In this document: positions 15,798 to 25,290 of the stretch, piece after piece
Layout of the letters: each line of letters starts with the position of its first letter
How positions within the stretch are numbered: the stretch's first letter is position 1
From: Lonepinella sp051851555
GTDB taxonomy: Bacteria > Pseudomonadota > Gammaproteobacteria > Enterobacterales > Pasteurellaceae
Reading direction: 5' to 3'
DNA length: 64,000 bases
Assembly (NCBI RefSeq): GCF_051851555.1
Contig: NZ_JBPDVH010000004.1
Span: forward strand, 145,012 to 209,011
Made by a program: the position numbers and the translations under genes
Notes under the pieces: model-generated
Databases searched by the model: none
What the model saw: the letters and a program-made list of their open reading frames with translations, nothing else
Told to the model about the DNA's origin: nothing

Positions 15798-17102
15798 CTA
15801 ATTCACTGTTGCCATGGCTAAAAATTCATCAAAAAAGGTCGGGAATGTTTTCGCCGTGCATTTTGGATCTAAAATAGTCACTTCCGTATTCGACAACGCA
15901 ATCAAGGCAAAACACATGGCCATGCGGTGATCGTTATAGGTTTCAATTTCAGCATGTTTAAATTGATCCAAGGCTAACGGCTGAATGCGAATAAAATCAT
16001 CTCCCTCTTCTACGGTTGCCCCAACCTTTCTCAGTTCTGTTGCCATTGCGGTTAAACGGTCAGTTTCTTTCACTCGCCAGTTATAAATATTGCGAATACA
16101 GGTTTCCCCTTTGGCAAACAGTGCGGTGGTGGCAATAGTCATGGCCGCATCAGGAATATGATTCATATCCATATCAATGCCCACTAAATCGCCTTGTTCC
16201 GCTTGAATGAAATCCTCGCCCCAAGTGATTTTTGCTCCCATTTTCTCCAATACATCCGCAAATAAACGGTCGCCTTGAATGCTGTTTTTCCCTACACCGG
16301 TGACTTTCACTTTGCCTCTAATCGCCCCTGCAGCTAAGAAATAAGACGCTGATGACGCATCCCCCTCCACTAAAAAATGGCGTGGCGATTGATATTGCTG
16401 ATTGCCTTTCACAATAAAACGTTGATATTGTTGATTTTCCACGTTGACACCGAAAATCTGCATCATATTTAAGGTAATATCAATATAAGGTTTAGACACT
16501 AACTCGCCGATAATTTCAATTTCCATATAATCCGTGGCGAGCGGTGCAGCCATTAACAGTGCGGTTAAAAATTGCGAAGAAACCGAGCCATCAATCTTGA
16601 CCTTTCCGCCTTTTAGTCCAGTATTACGAATAGCAATGGGTGGATAGCCATCTTGTTCTAAATATTGAATATCTGCCCCCGCTTGCAATAATGCCTCCAC
16701 TAAATGCTTAATCGGGCGTTCTTTCATGCGTGGTTCACCAGTGAGCACAATCTCACTTGATGTCGCATTTGGACTGGCTAAACAAAGTGCCGCCGCAAGC
16801 GGTCGCATTGCCGTACCTGCATTGCCTAAAAATAAGGCTAGCCCACTTTGCCATTGAAATGCACCGCCTAAACCTTGCACTTCACAAACGGATTTATCTT
16901 CGGATAATTGATAATTTACGCCTAATTGTTTAAGGGCATTCAACATATGACGAACATCATCACTGTCTAATAAATTCGTGACTTTGGTCGTGCCGTTAGC
17001 TAAAGCAGCCAATAATAAAGCACGGTTAGATAGGCTTTTGGAACCGGGTAAATTGATCGTACCTTCAATGCGTGAAATGGGATTAAGTGTAATTTTTTCC
17101 AT
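15798..17102 (-). CDS. aroA: 3-phosphoshikimate 1-carboxyvinyltransferase (EPSP synthase)
   Basis: This 434-residue cytoplasmic enzyme of the shikimate pathway joins shikimate-3-phosphate and phosphoenolpyruvate. The phosphate-binding PGSKSLSNRALL (Lys22) and the class I loop GNAGTAMRP (93-101) are intact. It starts on the base after the hisC stop. Together with hisC and serC it forms an amino-acid cluster as in Pasteurella. Confidence 0.96.
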   Translation of the reverse strand: MEKITLNPISRIEGTINLPGSKSLSNRALLLAALANGTTKVTNLLDSDDVRHMLNALKQLGVNYQLSEDKSVCEVQGLGGAFQWQSGLALFLGNAGTAMRPLAAALCLASPNATSSEIVLTGEPRMKERPIKHLVEALLQAGADIQYLEQDGYPPIAIRNTGLKGGKVKIDGSVSSQFLTALLMAAPLATDYMEIEIIGELVSKPYIDITLNMMQIFGVNVENQQYQRFIVKGNQQYQSPRHFLVEGDASSASYFLAAGAIRGKVKVTGVGKNSIQGDRLFADVLEKMGAKITWGEDFIQAEQGDLVGIDMDMNHIPDAAMTIATTALFAKGETCIRNIYNWRVKETDRLTAMATELRKVGATVEEGDDFIRIQPLALDQFKHAEIETYNDHRMAMCFALIALSNTEVTILDPKCTAKTFPTFFDEFLAMATVN

Positions 17103-18209
17103 TTATAAAGCTGCCTTATGTAAAATTGTCTCAACTGCGGTGAAAAATCGTTGATTTTCTTCCGGCAAACCAATGCTCACTCGCAAATGATTTGGCATGC
17201 CATAACCGGCAATCGGGCGAACAATCACCCCCTCATGCAACAAGGCTTGATAAAGTGGCGCCGCTGGCTGTTTAAAATCAATGGTAATAAAATTGCCTTT
17301 AGACGGAATATAATCCAAACCATGCTGTTGGCAAAAAGTTTCGTAACGTTGCATTTCTAAACGGTTATTTTCCGCCACCTGTTGCACAAAAACATCATCT
17401 TTTAACACCGCAATGGCTGCCGCTTGTGCCAAACTGTTGACATTAAATGGCTGACGTACACGATTAAACAAATCGGCAATTTCAGGGTTAGACACCGCAT
17501 AACCGATACGCAACCCTGCTAAACCATAGGCTTTTGATAGCGTGCGAGAAATCACTAAATTTGGGTATTTTTTCAACAATCCAAAAGAATCCACTCGTTC
17601 ATGTTCTGCAGTAAATTCAGTGTAAGCCTCGTCTAATACCACAATAATGCGTTCAGGTACTTGACGTAAAAAATCGTCAATTTCAGTTTCAGTTAAAAAA
17701 TTCCCCGTAGGGTTATTCGGATTAGCAATATAAATTAATTTGGTTTTGTCATTGATCGCCGCTAAAAAACCGTCTAAATCATGCCCCCAGTTTTTCGCCG
17801 GAATTTCACGAGCCACGGCATTAATGGCTTTAGTAATCAACGGATAAACAATAAACGCATATTGCGAATAAATAATTTCATCTTGTTCCGTAGCAAAGGT
17901 ATGAGCCACTAATTCAATAAAATCATTGGAGCCGTTAGCCAAGGTAATTTGCTCTGGCTGCACCGCAAATTTTTCCGCAATACAATGCTTTAAAGCAAAG
18001 CCATTACTGTCGGGATAACGAGTGAGTTCATCAAGCTGGTTAATAATCGCTTGCTTGGCACTTTCCGGAAAACCGAAAGGATTTTCATTGGACGCCAGTT
18101 TAATAATATTGGTAATGCCCAATTCTCGTTCTAATTCTTCAATGGGTTTGCCTGCTTGATAAGGAGACAAGGATTGCACCCCTTGGTTGGCTAAAGGTAA
18201 AAATTTCAT
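17103..18209 (-). CDS. hisC: Histidinol-phosphate aminotransferase
   Basis: This PLP enzyme of about 368 residues is in fold type I; the Schiff-base lysine is in SRTLSKAYGLAGLRIGY. I take the ATG at 18209 (MKFLPLANQGVQ) as the start. A GTG five codons upstream falls inside an uptake signal and is not in related proteins. Its place between serC and aroA matches the second hisC copy (hisC2) of H. influenzae and Pasteurella; it may also transaminate aromatic amino-acid precursors, which is inference from the neighbourhood. Confidence 0.9.
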   Translation of the reverse strand: MKFLPLANQGVQSLSPYQAGKPIEELERELGITNIIKLASNENPFGFPESAKQAIINQLDELTRYPDSNGFALKHCIAEKFAVQPEQITLANGSNDFIELVAHTFATEQDEIIYSQYAFIVYPLITKAINAVAREIPAKNWGHDLDGFLAAINDKTKLIYIANPNNPTGNFLTETEIDDFLRQVPERIIVVLDEAYTEFTAEHERVDSFGLLKKYPNLVISRTLSKAYGLAGLRIGYAVSNPEIADLFNRVRQPFNVNSLAQAAAIAVLKDDVFVQQVAENNRLEMQRYETFCQQHGLDYIPSKGNFITIDFKQPAAPLYQALLHEGVIVRPIAGYGMPNHLRVSIGLPEENQRFFTAVETILHKAAL

Positions 18210-18275
18210 AAAAATTGACCGCACTTTAGGTTAAGTAAATTGGGCGAATGCTCGCCCCAATAGATAGATTAAATG

Positions 18276-19358
18276 TTAAGCGTTTTCTTGTGCAAATTTC
18301 TGCATAAACGCAATTAAGGCTTGTACCCCATCAATCGGCATTGCATTGTAAATAGATGCACGCATGCCACCCAAGACTTTATGGCCTTTTAAGGCTTGCA
18401 AGCCGGCTTGAGTGGCCTCGGCAACAAATTTGGCATTCAGTTCGTCATTATCCGTGGTAAAGGTGACATTCATAATAGAACGGTTTTCTTCTGCCACATA
18501 ATTACGATAAAAACTGTTATTGTTCAAATAATGATATAACAATTCTGCTTTGGCACGATTGCGTTGTTCAGCTGCATCCAAACCGCCTGTGGCTAACAAA
18601 TGTTTAAACACCAAACTACAAAGATACCAAGCAAAGGTTGGGGGCGTATTAATCATAGAATCGGATTTCGCTTGTACTGCATAATTCCAAATAGACGGCG
18701 TTTCCTTACGAGCATGACCGATTAAATCTTCACGCACAATCACCAAAGTAATCCCCGACGGCCCCATATTCTTTTGAGCACCGGCATAAATCACACCAAA
18801 TTTGCTAATATCAATATGACGAGAAAGAATATCAGAGGACATATCCGCCACCAAGACCGCATTGCCCACATTTGGCACATCAAAGATTTCCACCCCGCTA
18901 ATGGTTTCATTGGTGCAATAATGTACATAATCATATTGTTCGGCAATATCGGTAAAATCCAAGCGTTCTACTCGCAAAGTGCGGTCAGAATTTAAGATAT
19001 TTACTTCATCAACATGAGTAAAATTCGCCGCCTCTTTGGCTGCCACAGATGACCAATGTCCATCCACCAAATAAAGGGCTTTGCCTTTGTTATTGGCTAA
19101 ATTCATTGGCACCGCCGCAAATTGCCCCCTTGCACCGCCTTGTAAAAACAAGACTTTATAATTATCTGGAATCCGAAATAATTCACGTAAATCTTTTTCA
19201 CACTGCGTGATCATTTCCATAAAATACTTGCCACGATGGCTCACTTCCATCACTGACGTCCCCTGTGCTTGCCAGTTTACTAATTCGGCTTGGGCTTGTT
19301 CTAATACGGCGGTCGGGATCATTGCGGGACCGGCACTAAAATTAAAGATTTGTGTCAT
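18276..19358 (-). CDS. serC: Phosphoserine aminotransferase
   Basis: This 360-residue PLP enzyme of serine and pyridoxine synthesis has its lysine at position 196 in GVIYAGAQKNMGPSG, and starts with the typical IFNFSAGPA. It is the first gene of serC-hisC-aroA, with 66 bases to hisC. Confidence 0.97.
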   Translation of the reverse strand: MTQIFNFSAGPAMIPTAVLEQAQAELVNWQAQGTSVMEVSHRGKYFMEMITQCEKDLRELFRIPDNYKVLFLQGGARGQFAAVPMNLANNKGKALYLVDGHWSSVAAKEAANFTHVDEVNILNSDRTLRVERLDFTDIAEQYDYVHYCTNETISGVEIFDVPNVGNAVLVADMSSDILSRHIDISKFGVIYAGAQKNMGPSGITLVIVREDLIGHARKETPSIWNYAVQAKSDSMINTPPTFAWYLCSLVFKHLLATGGLDAAEQRNRAKAELLYHYLNNNSFYRNYVAEENRSIMNVTFTTDNDELNAKFVAEATQAGLQALKGHKVLGGMRASIYNAMPIDGVQALIAFMQKFAQENA

Positions 19359-19558
19359 GGCGACTTCCTGTGTTTAATGTTGCATTTTCTATTAAAATAA
19401 TTGTTATGTTTTACCACCACAACCGCCGATAGGCAACGAATTTTTCACGAAATCCCCTGAAAAAATTGATCTTAACCATAAATTCTGCATTAACACTTTG
19501 ACGAAACTGACAAAAAAGGATAAATTAAGCTATCTTTTTTAATAGTGAGTACAAAATT

Positions 19559-19903
19559 ATGGAAAATGTGAATAAACAATCCTTCCAAGACGTTTTAGAA
19601 TATGTGCGTTTATATCGTCAACGTAATAAGTTGTTACGTGAAATTGGCGATAACGATCGTAAAATTCGTGATAACAGAAAACGTTTATTATTGCTTGAGA
19701 ATTTAAATGACTATATTCGTGATGATATGAATATTGCCGATGTACGGGCCATTATTGGTAATATGCACGATGACTATGAGGGCCGTGTGGATGACTATAT
19801 GATCAAAAATGCCGATCTTTCCAAACAACGTCGTGAAATCAAAGCAAAAATGAAAGAACAAAATAAAGCACATGCGGCCTTGTTAGGCAAAAGTGAGAAA
19901 TAA
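19559..19903 (+). CDS. tmaR: PTS regulator TmaR (YeeX family)
   Basis: The 114-residue DUF496 protein starts KQSFQDVLEYVRLYRQRNKLLREI and is almost entirely charged alpha helix, probably coiled coil. The E. coli homologue binds PTS enzyme I and tethers it at the cell pole. It stands alone with its own terminator. Confidence 0.9.
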   Translation: MENVNKQSFQDVLEYVRLYRQRNKLLREIGDNDRKIRDNRKRLLLLENLNDYIRDDMNIADVRAIIGNMHDDYEGRVDDYMIKNADLSKQRREIKAKMKEQNKAHAALLGKSEK

Positions 19904-19931
19904 TTTTTTGTTCATCCGATTACATTAAGAT

Positions 19932-19970
19932 TCTGTTTCTCTACTTAATCGTTGAGAAACAGACTCTTTT
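19932..19970 (+). terminator. Terminator of tmaR
   Basis: TCTGTTTCTC (19932-19941) pairs perfectly with GAGAAACAGA (19954-19963), followed by CTCTTTTTAT. Confidence 0.88.
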
Positions 19971-20030
19971 TATTAAGCATACGGTACTGTTAAAATAACA
20001 ATTTTTTGGGGAGCGTATACTCCCCATTCA

Positions 20031-21251
20031 TTACACGCCTAAAATCCGGCAATTACACAAATCAACGCTGTCAAATTCAGTTAATTCACCCACTTGTTTA
20101 TGGGGAATCGGGAACAGACGCACGGTCAAGGGTTTATTTAAGCGAAATGCCATAGTGCCAGTATCTCGCATTAATGCGGCGATTTGTTCAACCGTTACAT
20201 TGCCCGCCACTGGTACGGTGTCTAAACCAATGCCACAGACAGCGCTATAAGTGAGCAAGGCACGAATATCAAATTGCTGTTTTTGTGTGCCGTCAGCCAG
20301 ACCTAAATCTTCCGTCACAGCGAGCATTAAACCTGAAAAGCCCACTAACGGCACATATTGCACGGATTTAAATACTCGGGTTAATAATGACGAGGCCTCT
20401 ACCGTGCCGGCTGCGCCAAAATACGGCACGCCCATTAGTTCATACACTTCTGTCATGGAGGCACAATTTTTTGATGGCGCAGCGGAGCTGTCCATTCCCG
20501 CAAACTGGAAATGCAACGAATCTTGCACGGAATTGACCGCACTTAACACTTCATCCACATGATATTGTAAGGCTTGTGACATGGTCTCATAACATTGTTG
20601 GAAGAACGCATTGTGTTGGGTTGGCGATAGTTCTTTTAATACAGCGACTAATAAATCAGGGGTTTCCAAGCCGATCACAAAACTATTTGGCAACTGACTA
20701 GAATGATAACTGGCGGGGAAATAAGGAATAAACGGCTTGCAGTTAAAATTCACGGTAAAATTAAAATTGCCCTCGCCACGAGGCGTGATTTCCGCAATGC
20801 GTTTGACAGCTTGAGCAGATTGCAAAATCAAATCGTTGTTTAAAATACCATTTTGATCTAATTCCACATTGACACAGGCATTGCATAAATCGCCATAATC
20901 CGCAATAAGTTCAGGCAACAGAGCGATTTCTTCCGCCGTTTTGGCTTCACCAATGGCAAAACGGATCCGCAATCCGCTGTCGTTAAGCTGTAATAACAGC
21001 TCTTTCAAATAAGCTAAATCTTGTTTAGCGCTGGCTAAACTGGTGAGATCCAAATATTCGCCAAAGCTGTTAGTGACAATGCGAATAGATTGTACGGTAT
21101 AGCCTTTTTGTTGAATGGCAGGCACGAGAATATCAAATTCCGCTTTGGCTTGATTTAACGCACTGAGCCACTGGTTTTTATCCTTGGTTAGGGTTAAAAA
21201 AAGCGTAATGGCACGCACTCGACACAGGGCTTTGTGTTGATAAGTTTGCAT
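20031..21251 (-). CDS. DUF711 family protein
   Basis: This 406-residue DUF711 (UPF0210-like) protein has recognisable blocks RVRAITLFL near the start, SLHFQFAGMDSSAAPS-type core (around residue 250) and ALLTYSAVCGIGLDTVPVAG (around residue 340). The family is distantly related to glycyl-radical enzymes in fold but has no established activity. It is transcribed away from ychF's terminator and appears monocistronic. Function unknown. Confidence 0.8.
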   Translation of the reverse strand: MQTYQHKALCRVRAITLFLTLTKDKNQWLSALNQAKAEFDILVPAIQQKGYTVQSIRIVTNSFGEYLDLTSLASAKQDLAYLKELLLQLNDSGLRIRFAIGEAKTAEEIALLPELIADYGDLCNACVNVELDQNGILNNDLILQSAQAVKRIAEITPRGEGNFNFTVNFNCKPFIPYFPASYHSSQLPNSFVIGLETPDLLVAVLKELSPTQHNAFFQQCYETMSQALQYHVDEVLSAVNSVQDSLHFQFAGMDSSAAPSKNCASMTEVYELMGVPYFGAAGTVEASSLLTRVFKSVQYVPLVGFSGLMLAVTEDLGLADGTQKQQFDIRALLTYSAVCGIGLDTVPVAGNVTVEQIAALMRDTGTMAFRLNKPLTVRLFPIPHKQVGELTEFDSVDLCNCRILGV

Positions 21252-21273
21252 ATTTTTCCTTTAAAATAAAAAA

Positions 21274-21306
21274 TTACCGCACTTTAACCATATCAAAGTG
21301 CGGTAA
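21274..21306. terminator. Inverted uptake-signal pair acting as terminator of ychF
   Basis: TTACCGCACTTT (21274-21285) and AAAGTGCGGTAA (21295-21306) form a perfect 12-bp stem made from two opposed uptake signals. It lies 15 bases past the ychF stop. Such pairs are known as terminators in Haemophilus. Confidence 0.75.
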
Positions 21307-21320
21307 TAAATAAAGTAGTT

Positions 21321-22412
21321 TTACACATTAAAACGGAAGTGCATAACATCCCCATCTTGCACAATGTAATCCTTGCCCTCAAGTCGCCATTTGCCCGCCT
21401 CTTTTGCGCCATTTTCGCCTTTGAATTGGATGAAATCATCATAGGCGATTACTTCGGCACGAATAAAGCCTTTTTCAAAGTCTGTGTGAATCACGGCGGC
21501 AGCTTTCGGTGCGGTTGCCCCCACGGAAACCGTCCACGCACGCACTTCTTTCACGCCTGCGGTGAAATAGGTTTGTAGATTTAACAAGGCATAACCTGCA
21601 CGAATCACACGGTTTAAACCCGGTTCTTCAATGCCTAAGTCTTGTAAAAATTCGACTTTTTCATCATCTTCTAATTCCGCAATTTCTGCCTCAATCGCCG
21701 CACACACAGGCACCACGACTGCGCCCTCTTTTTCCGCAATGGCACGCACTTGATCTAAATACGGGTTATTTTCAAAGCCATCTTCATTCACATTGGCAAT
21801 GTACATGGTCGGTTTTAAGGTTAAAAAATTATAGCCTTTAATCGCAAAAAGTTCGTCTTTATCTAAATTAACTTCACGAATCATGCCTGCATTTTCTAAC
21901 ACAGGCAGGATTTTTTCCATAATGGATAATTCAAATTTAGCCTCTTTATCACCGCCTTTGGCTCGTTTTTGCAAGCGTTGAATGGCACGTTCACAACTGT
22001 CTAAATCCGCTAACGCCAATTCGGTATTGATAATCTCAATATCGTCTGCAGGGTTGATTTTGCCTGCTACGTGAACAATATCATCGTTCTCAAAACAACG
22101 TACCACGTGTCCGATAGCATCGGTTTCACGAATGTTGGCTAAAAATTTGTTGCCTAAGCCTTCGCCTTTGCTTGCTCCAGCCACTAAGCCTGCAATATCC
22201 ACAAATTCCATTGTGGTTGGTAATACCCGTTCAGGTTTGACAATCTCTGCCAACGCATCTAAGCGTGGATCGGGCATTGGCACGACACCCGTATTTGGTT
22301 CAATGGTACAAAACGGATAGTTTGCCGCTTCAATACCTGCTTTGGTTAATGCGTTGAAAAGGGTTGATTTTCCGACATTGGGTAAACCCACGATACCACA
22401 TTTAAATCCCAT
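21321..22412 (-). CDS. ychF: Ribosome-binding ATPase YchF (Obg family)
   Basis: This 363-residue protein has G1 GLPNVGKST at residues 8-16, a helical insertion and a C-terminal TGS domain. YchF/OLA1 proteins prefer ATP over GTP because the G4 motif is altered. It follows pth with a 10-base gap, the usual pth-ychF pair, linking it to translation. Confidence 0.95.
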   Translation of the reverse strand: MGFKCGIVGLPNVGKSTLFNALTKAGIEAANYPFCTIEPNTGVVPMPDPRLDALAEIVKPERVLPTTMEFVDIAGLVAGASKGEGLGNKFLANIRETDAIGHVVRCFENDDIVHVAGKINPADDIEIINTELALADLDSCERAIQRLQKRAKGGDKEAKFELSIMEKILPVLENAGMIREVNLDKDELFAIKGYNFLTLKPTMYIANVNEDGFENNPYLDQVRAIAEKEGAVVVPVCAAIEAEIAELEDDEKVEFLQDLGIEEPGLNRVIRAGYALLNLQTYFTAGVKEVRAWTVSVGATAPKAAAVIHTDFEKGFIRAEVIAYDDFIQFKGENGAKEAGKWRLEGKDYIVQDGDVMHFRFNV

Positions 22413-22422
22413 TTTTTATTCC

Positions 22423-23010
22423 TTACTCTGCTTTAAAACTGTTTAATCGGTTAGTGGCTTTTACCACACCGTCTTTGAATAATACGTCCACACAACGACA
22501 GGCTTCGTCAATGGCGGCGTTGATTTTTTCCTGATCTTTTGGGGCAGCTTTGCTTAAGACATAACCCGCCACCAATTCTTTACTGCCGGGGTGATCAATG
22601 CCAATACGAATCCGATAGAAATTTTTGTTATTACCTAATACCGCAATAATATCTTTCAGCCCGTTATGCCCACCGTGTCCGCCACCTTGCTTGATTTTCG
22701 CTACGCCACAGGGTAAATCCAGCTCATCGTGTGCCACGATAATTTGTTCAGGTTGAATACGAAAGAAATTGGCTAATGCCCCCACCGCTTTACCGCTTAA
22801 ATTCATAAACGTGGTTGGCACAAGCAACCATACATCACCAAGTGCGGTGGAAATCTTGGCAGTTTTACCAAAATATTTATTGTCGTCTTTCAGGCTGACA
22901 TTATGTGAACGAGCAATTTCATTGACCAGCCATTCCCCTGCGTTATGACGAGTTCCCTCATATTTTGCCCCAGGATTGCCTAATCCGACAATTAATTTGA
23001 TTTCAGACAT
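22423..23010 (-). CDS. pth: Peptidyl-tRNA hydrolase
   Basis: This 195-residue enzyme releases peptides from stalled peptidyl-tRNA. The GLGNPGAKYEGTRHNAG block holds the catalytic histidine (His22 here, His20 in E. coli), and VAHDELDLP holds the aspartate. It is the first gene of pth-ychF. Confidence 0.96.
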   Translation of the reverse strand: MSEIKLIVGLGNPGAKYEGTRHNAGEWLVNEIARSHNVSLKDDNKYFGKTAKISTALGDVWLLVPTTFMNLSGKAVGALANFFRIQPEQIIVAHDELDLPCGVAKIKQGGGHGGHNGLKDIIAVLGNNKNFYRIRIGIDHPGSKELVAGYVLSKAAPKDQEKINAAIDEACRCVDVLFKDGVVKATNRLNSFKAE

Positions 23011-23109
23011 AGATGATTCCGTTAGTCAAAAATAGGGGGATATTATAGCGGAAAATTTGCGTTTTTACACGGTATTCCGATGTGATGTTTTCATATCCCT
23101 AAAAAACAA

Positions 23110-23146
23110 AAGGACTAAATCCTGTCTGATGCCAGATTTAGTCCTT
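23110..23146 (-). terminator. Terminator of the fhu operon
   Basis: On the minus strand AAGGACTAAATC and GATTTAGTCCTT (complements of 23135-23146 and 23110-23121) form a perfect 12-bp stem, followed by TTGTTTTTTA. Confidence 0.9.
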
Positions 23147-23163
23147 ACCTTATGGAAGATTAA

Positions 23164-25266
23164 TTAGAATTTATAACTCAAATTCCCCGTAATACGGCGT
23201 TCTGCACCGTAATAGCAGTAAGTATCGCAACCTGCCACATAACGGCGATTACCCGCATTATCCACATTTACTTGAGCATTCCAGTTTTTGGTAATGTCAT
23301 AACGTGCCATTAAATCTACCACGGTGGCTGATGGTACACGGGCGTGCGAGTAAAGCGAATAGTTTTTCGCTGTCACGCTATAACCGATATAACGAATACC
23401 TGCCCCAACAGTTAAACCATTTAAAACTCCATTATCAACGCTGTAGGTTGTTTTTGCGGCGATAACATTGGTTGGAATCAATGGTTGACGTGTTTTTTCG
23501 CCAGTGGTTTGAGATTTTGATTCAGATTTGGTGTAAGTGTAAGCTAAAGTCGCTGCCCAGTTTTTCGTGAGATTGACATCGGCTTGCAGCTCAAATCCTT
23601 TACGGTAAATTGGATCAGCACTGCTTACGGTTGCCCCAATACCGTTGCTAATTAATGCACCCGTATCTTTCGCACGGAAACCTGCCAAAGAAATTGAACC
23701 GTCTAACCATTCTGGTAAATATTTCAAGCCTAATTCATATTGGCGAGTAATATTCGGATCGTAAAGGCTTTGATTGCCACTTAATCCCACTGGTAAATTG
23801 AATGATTCGCTGTAACTGAAATAGGGATTTAACCCGAACGGTGCTTCATACATAAATGATGCGTTGTATGAAGTATGGTTATTTTTCACCGTTTGCGTAC
23901 TAGTATATTCATCTTGTTTTGCACGGTCATGACGTACCCCAAAGCCTAAAATATAATGTTCCGCAAAACGAGCAGTATCTTGTAAATAGAAACCTAATTG
24001 ACGAGATTTAATTTGTACGTGCGGTGCAGCACTCACATCTTGAGCTTGATTCCAACCTGTTGACGGGGCAAATACATTGGTTGCGGTTGTGCCACCGAAT
24101 AAGGTGTAAAGTGCATCGACTTTGTTATGACGATAGTCTGTTCCTACTACTAAGGTATTTTTTAACCAGCTATTATCATAATTCCACGTCACATAGTTGT
24201 TGGTGGAATGGGAAAGGGCTTTACCGTCATTGAATACCACACCACGAGCTAACGCATAGCCTACCGCACTTGGTGCAAGTGGTGCCCAGTTCGCATTATA
24301 AGCAGATGGATAAGCGTAAGATCCACGGTGGAAATTATCAATATGGCGATAAGCATAGCTTGAATTAACGTTCAAACCGTTGCCGAAATCGTGGCTAAAT
24401 TCGTAACCAAGGTTGTATTGGCGGTTGGTTTCGGTATCATTAACAGGATCACCTAAGTTGGTATTACGGTTGATATAGCCGTTTGGTGACGGCACTAAGG
24501 TTCCCTCTTGTGGTAAGAAGTTGGAGCTCGGCACACCGTGATCACGCTGATAGCTAGTTAATAAGGTAAAACGGGTTTTGTCGCTAATATCCCACGTCAA
24601 GGTTGGGGCGATATAAAGCGTGCCATTTTCCGTATTTTCCCAGTCCCCTTCACGGTGCAAATAGCTCGCCACCACACGATAACGCAGACTTTCATCATCG
24701 CTGATTTTACCTGTGTAATCCGCACCAAAGCCGTATTGATTATGGCTACCAAAGGTGGTTTTAAATTCGCCGTGACCGATATTTTCTTTGTGAGCTCGTT
24801 TAGTCACATAGTTAATTAAACCGCCCGCATTGGCGGCACCAAAGGTTTGAGAATCTGCGCCTTTGGTGATTTCAATGGCTTCTAAACCGAAACTGTCCAC
24901 ATAAGGGGTGAAAAAGCCGTAACTAAAGGTTGGCAAGCCGTTGACCGCTTGGGAGACTTCCGCCCCACGCACTCTAAACCAGTTGGTATTGGTGTCGTTA
25001 CCAAATACTTGGTTGGCAAAAGCTGCTTGATAGCGAGCGATTTCATCCACTTTGTCCACATTTTGGCTGTCAAGTTGTTCACGAGTCACTGCCACCGCCG
25101 ATTTGGCTTGGTGGAATGGCACTTCGCCCATACGGAACATTGAGCCGTCTGTGACCACATCAATTTGATCCAGTTGATCGTTTTTTTGATCCGCCGCTAT
25201 GGCAGTACCTGCCATACCAATTAGTACTAATTGGGCTGCTGCTGAATAAACAAAGGTTTTTTTCAT
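23164..25266 (-). CDS. fhuA: TonB-dependent hydroxamate siderophore receptor, FhuA-like
   Basis: This 700-residue outer-membrane protein has a signal peptide (cleavage near AIAAD, residue 25), a plug domain (about 40-150, with RVRGAEVSQAVNGLP and GLEAIEITKGADS), and a beta-barrel ending in KF. A cysteine pair near the C-terminus (GCDTYCYYGAERR) resembles that of FhuA receptors. It is the last gene of fhuC-fhuD-fhuB-fhuA, the order known in Actinobacillus pleuropneumoniae. It should import ferric hydroxamates with energy from TonB. The exact siderophore is not readable from sequence. Confidence 0.88.
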   Translation of the reverse strand: MKKTFVYSAAAQLVLIGMAGTAIAADQKNDQLDQIDVVTDGSMFRMGEVPFHQAKSAVAVTREQLDSQNVDKVDEIARYQAAFANQVFGNDTNTNWFRVRGAEVSQAVNGLPTFSYGFFTPYVDSFGLEAIEITKGADSQTFGAANAGGLINYVTKRAHKENIGHGEFKTTFGSHNQYGFGADYTGKISDDESLRYRVVASYLHREGDWENTENGTLYIAPTLTWDISDKTRFTLLTSYQRDHGVPSSNFLPQEGTLVPSPNGYINRNTNLGDPVNDTETNRQYNLGYEFSHDFGNGLNVNSSYAYRHIDNFHRGSYAYPSAYNANWAPLAPSAVGYALARGVVFNDGKALSHSTNNYVTWNYDNSWLKNTLVVGTDYRHNKVDALYTLFGGTTATNVFAPSTGWNQAQDVSAAPHVQIKSRQLGFYLQDTARFAEHYILGFGVRHDRAKQDEYTSTQTVKNNHTSYNASFMYEAPFGLNPYFSYSESFNLPVGLSGNQSLYDPNITRQYELGLKYLPEWLDGSISLAGFRAKDTGALISNGIGATVSSADPIYRKGFELQADVNLTKNWAATLAYTYTKSESKSQTTGEKTRQPLIPTNVIAAKTTYSVDNGVLNGLTVGAGIRYIGYSVTAKNYSLYSHARVPSATVVDLMARYDITKNWNAQVNVDNAGNRRYVAGCDTYCYYGAERRITGNLSYKF

Positions 25267-25290
25267 TTTACTTTCCTTTTAAAAGTTAGG

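Noticed and set aside
18210..18224. GTG start for hisC five codons upstream
   Set aside because: The codon is part of an uptake signal, and the extra residues are not seen in HisC proteins.
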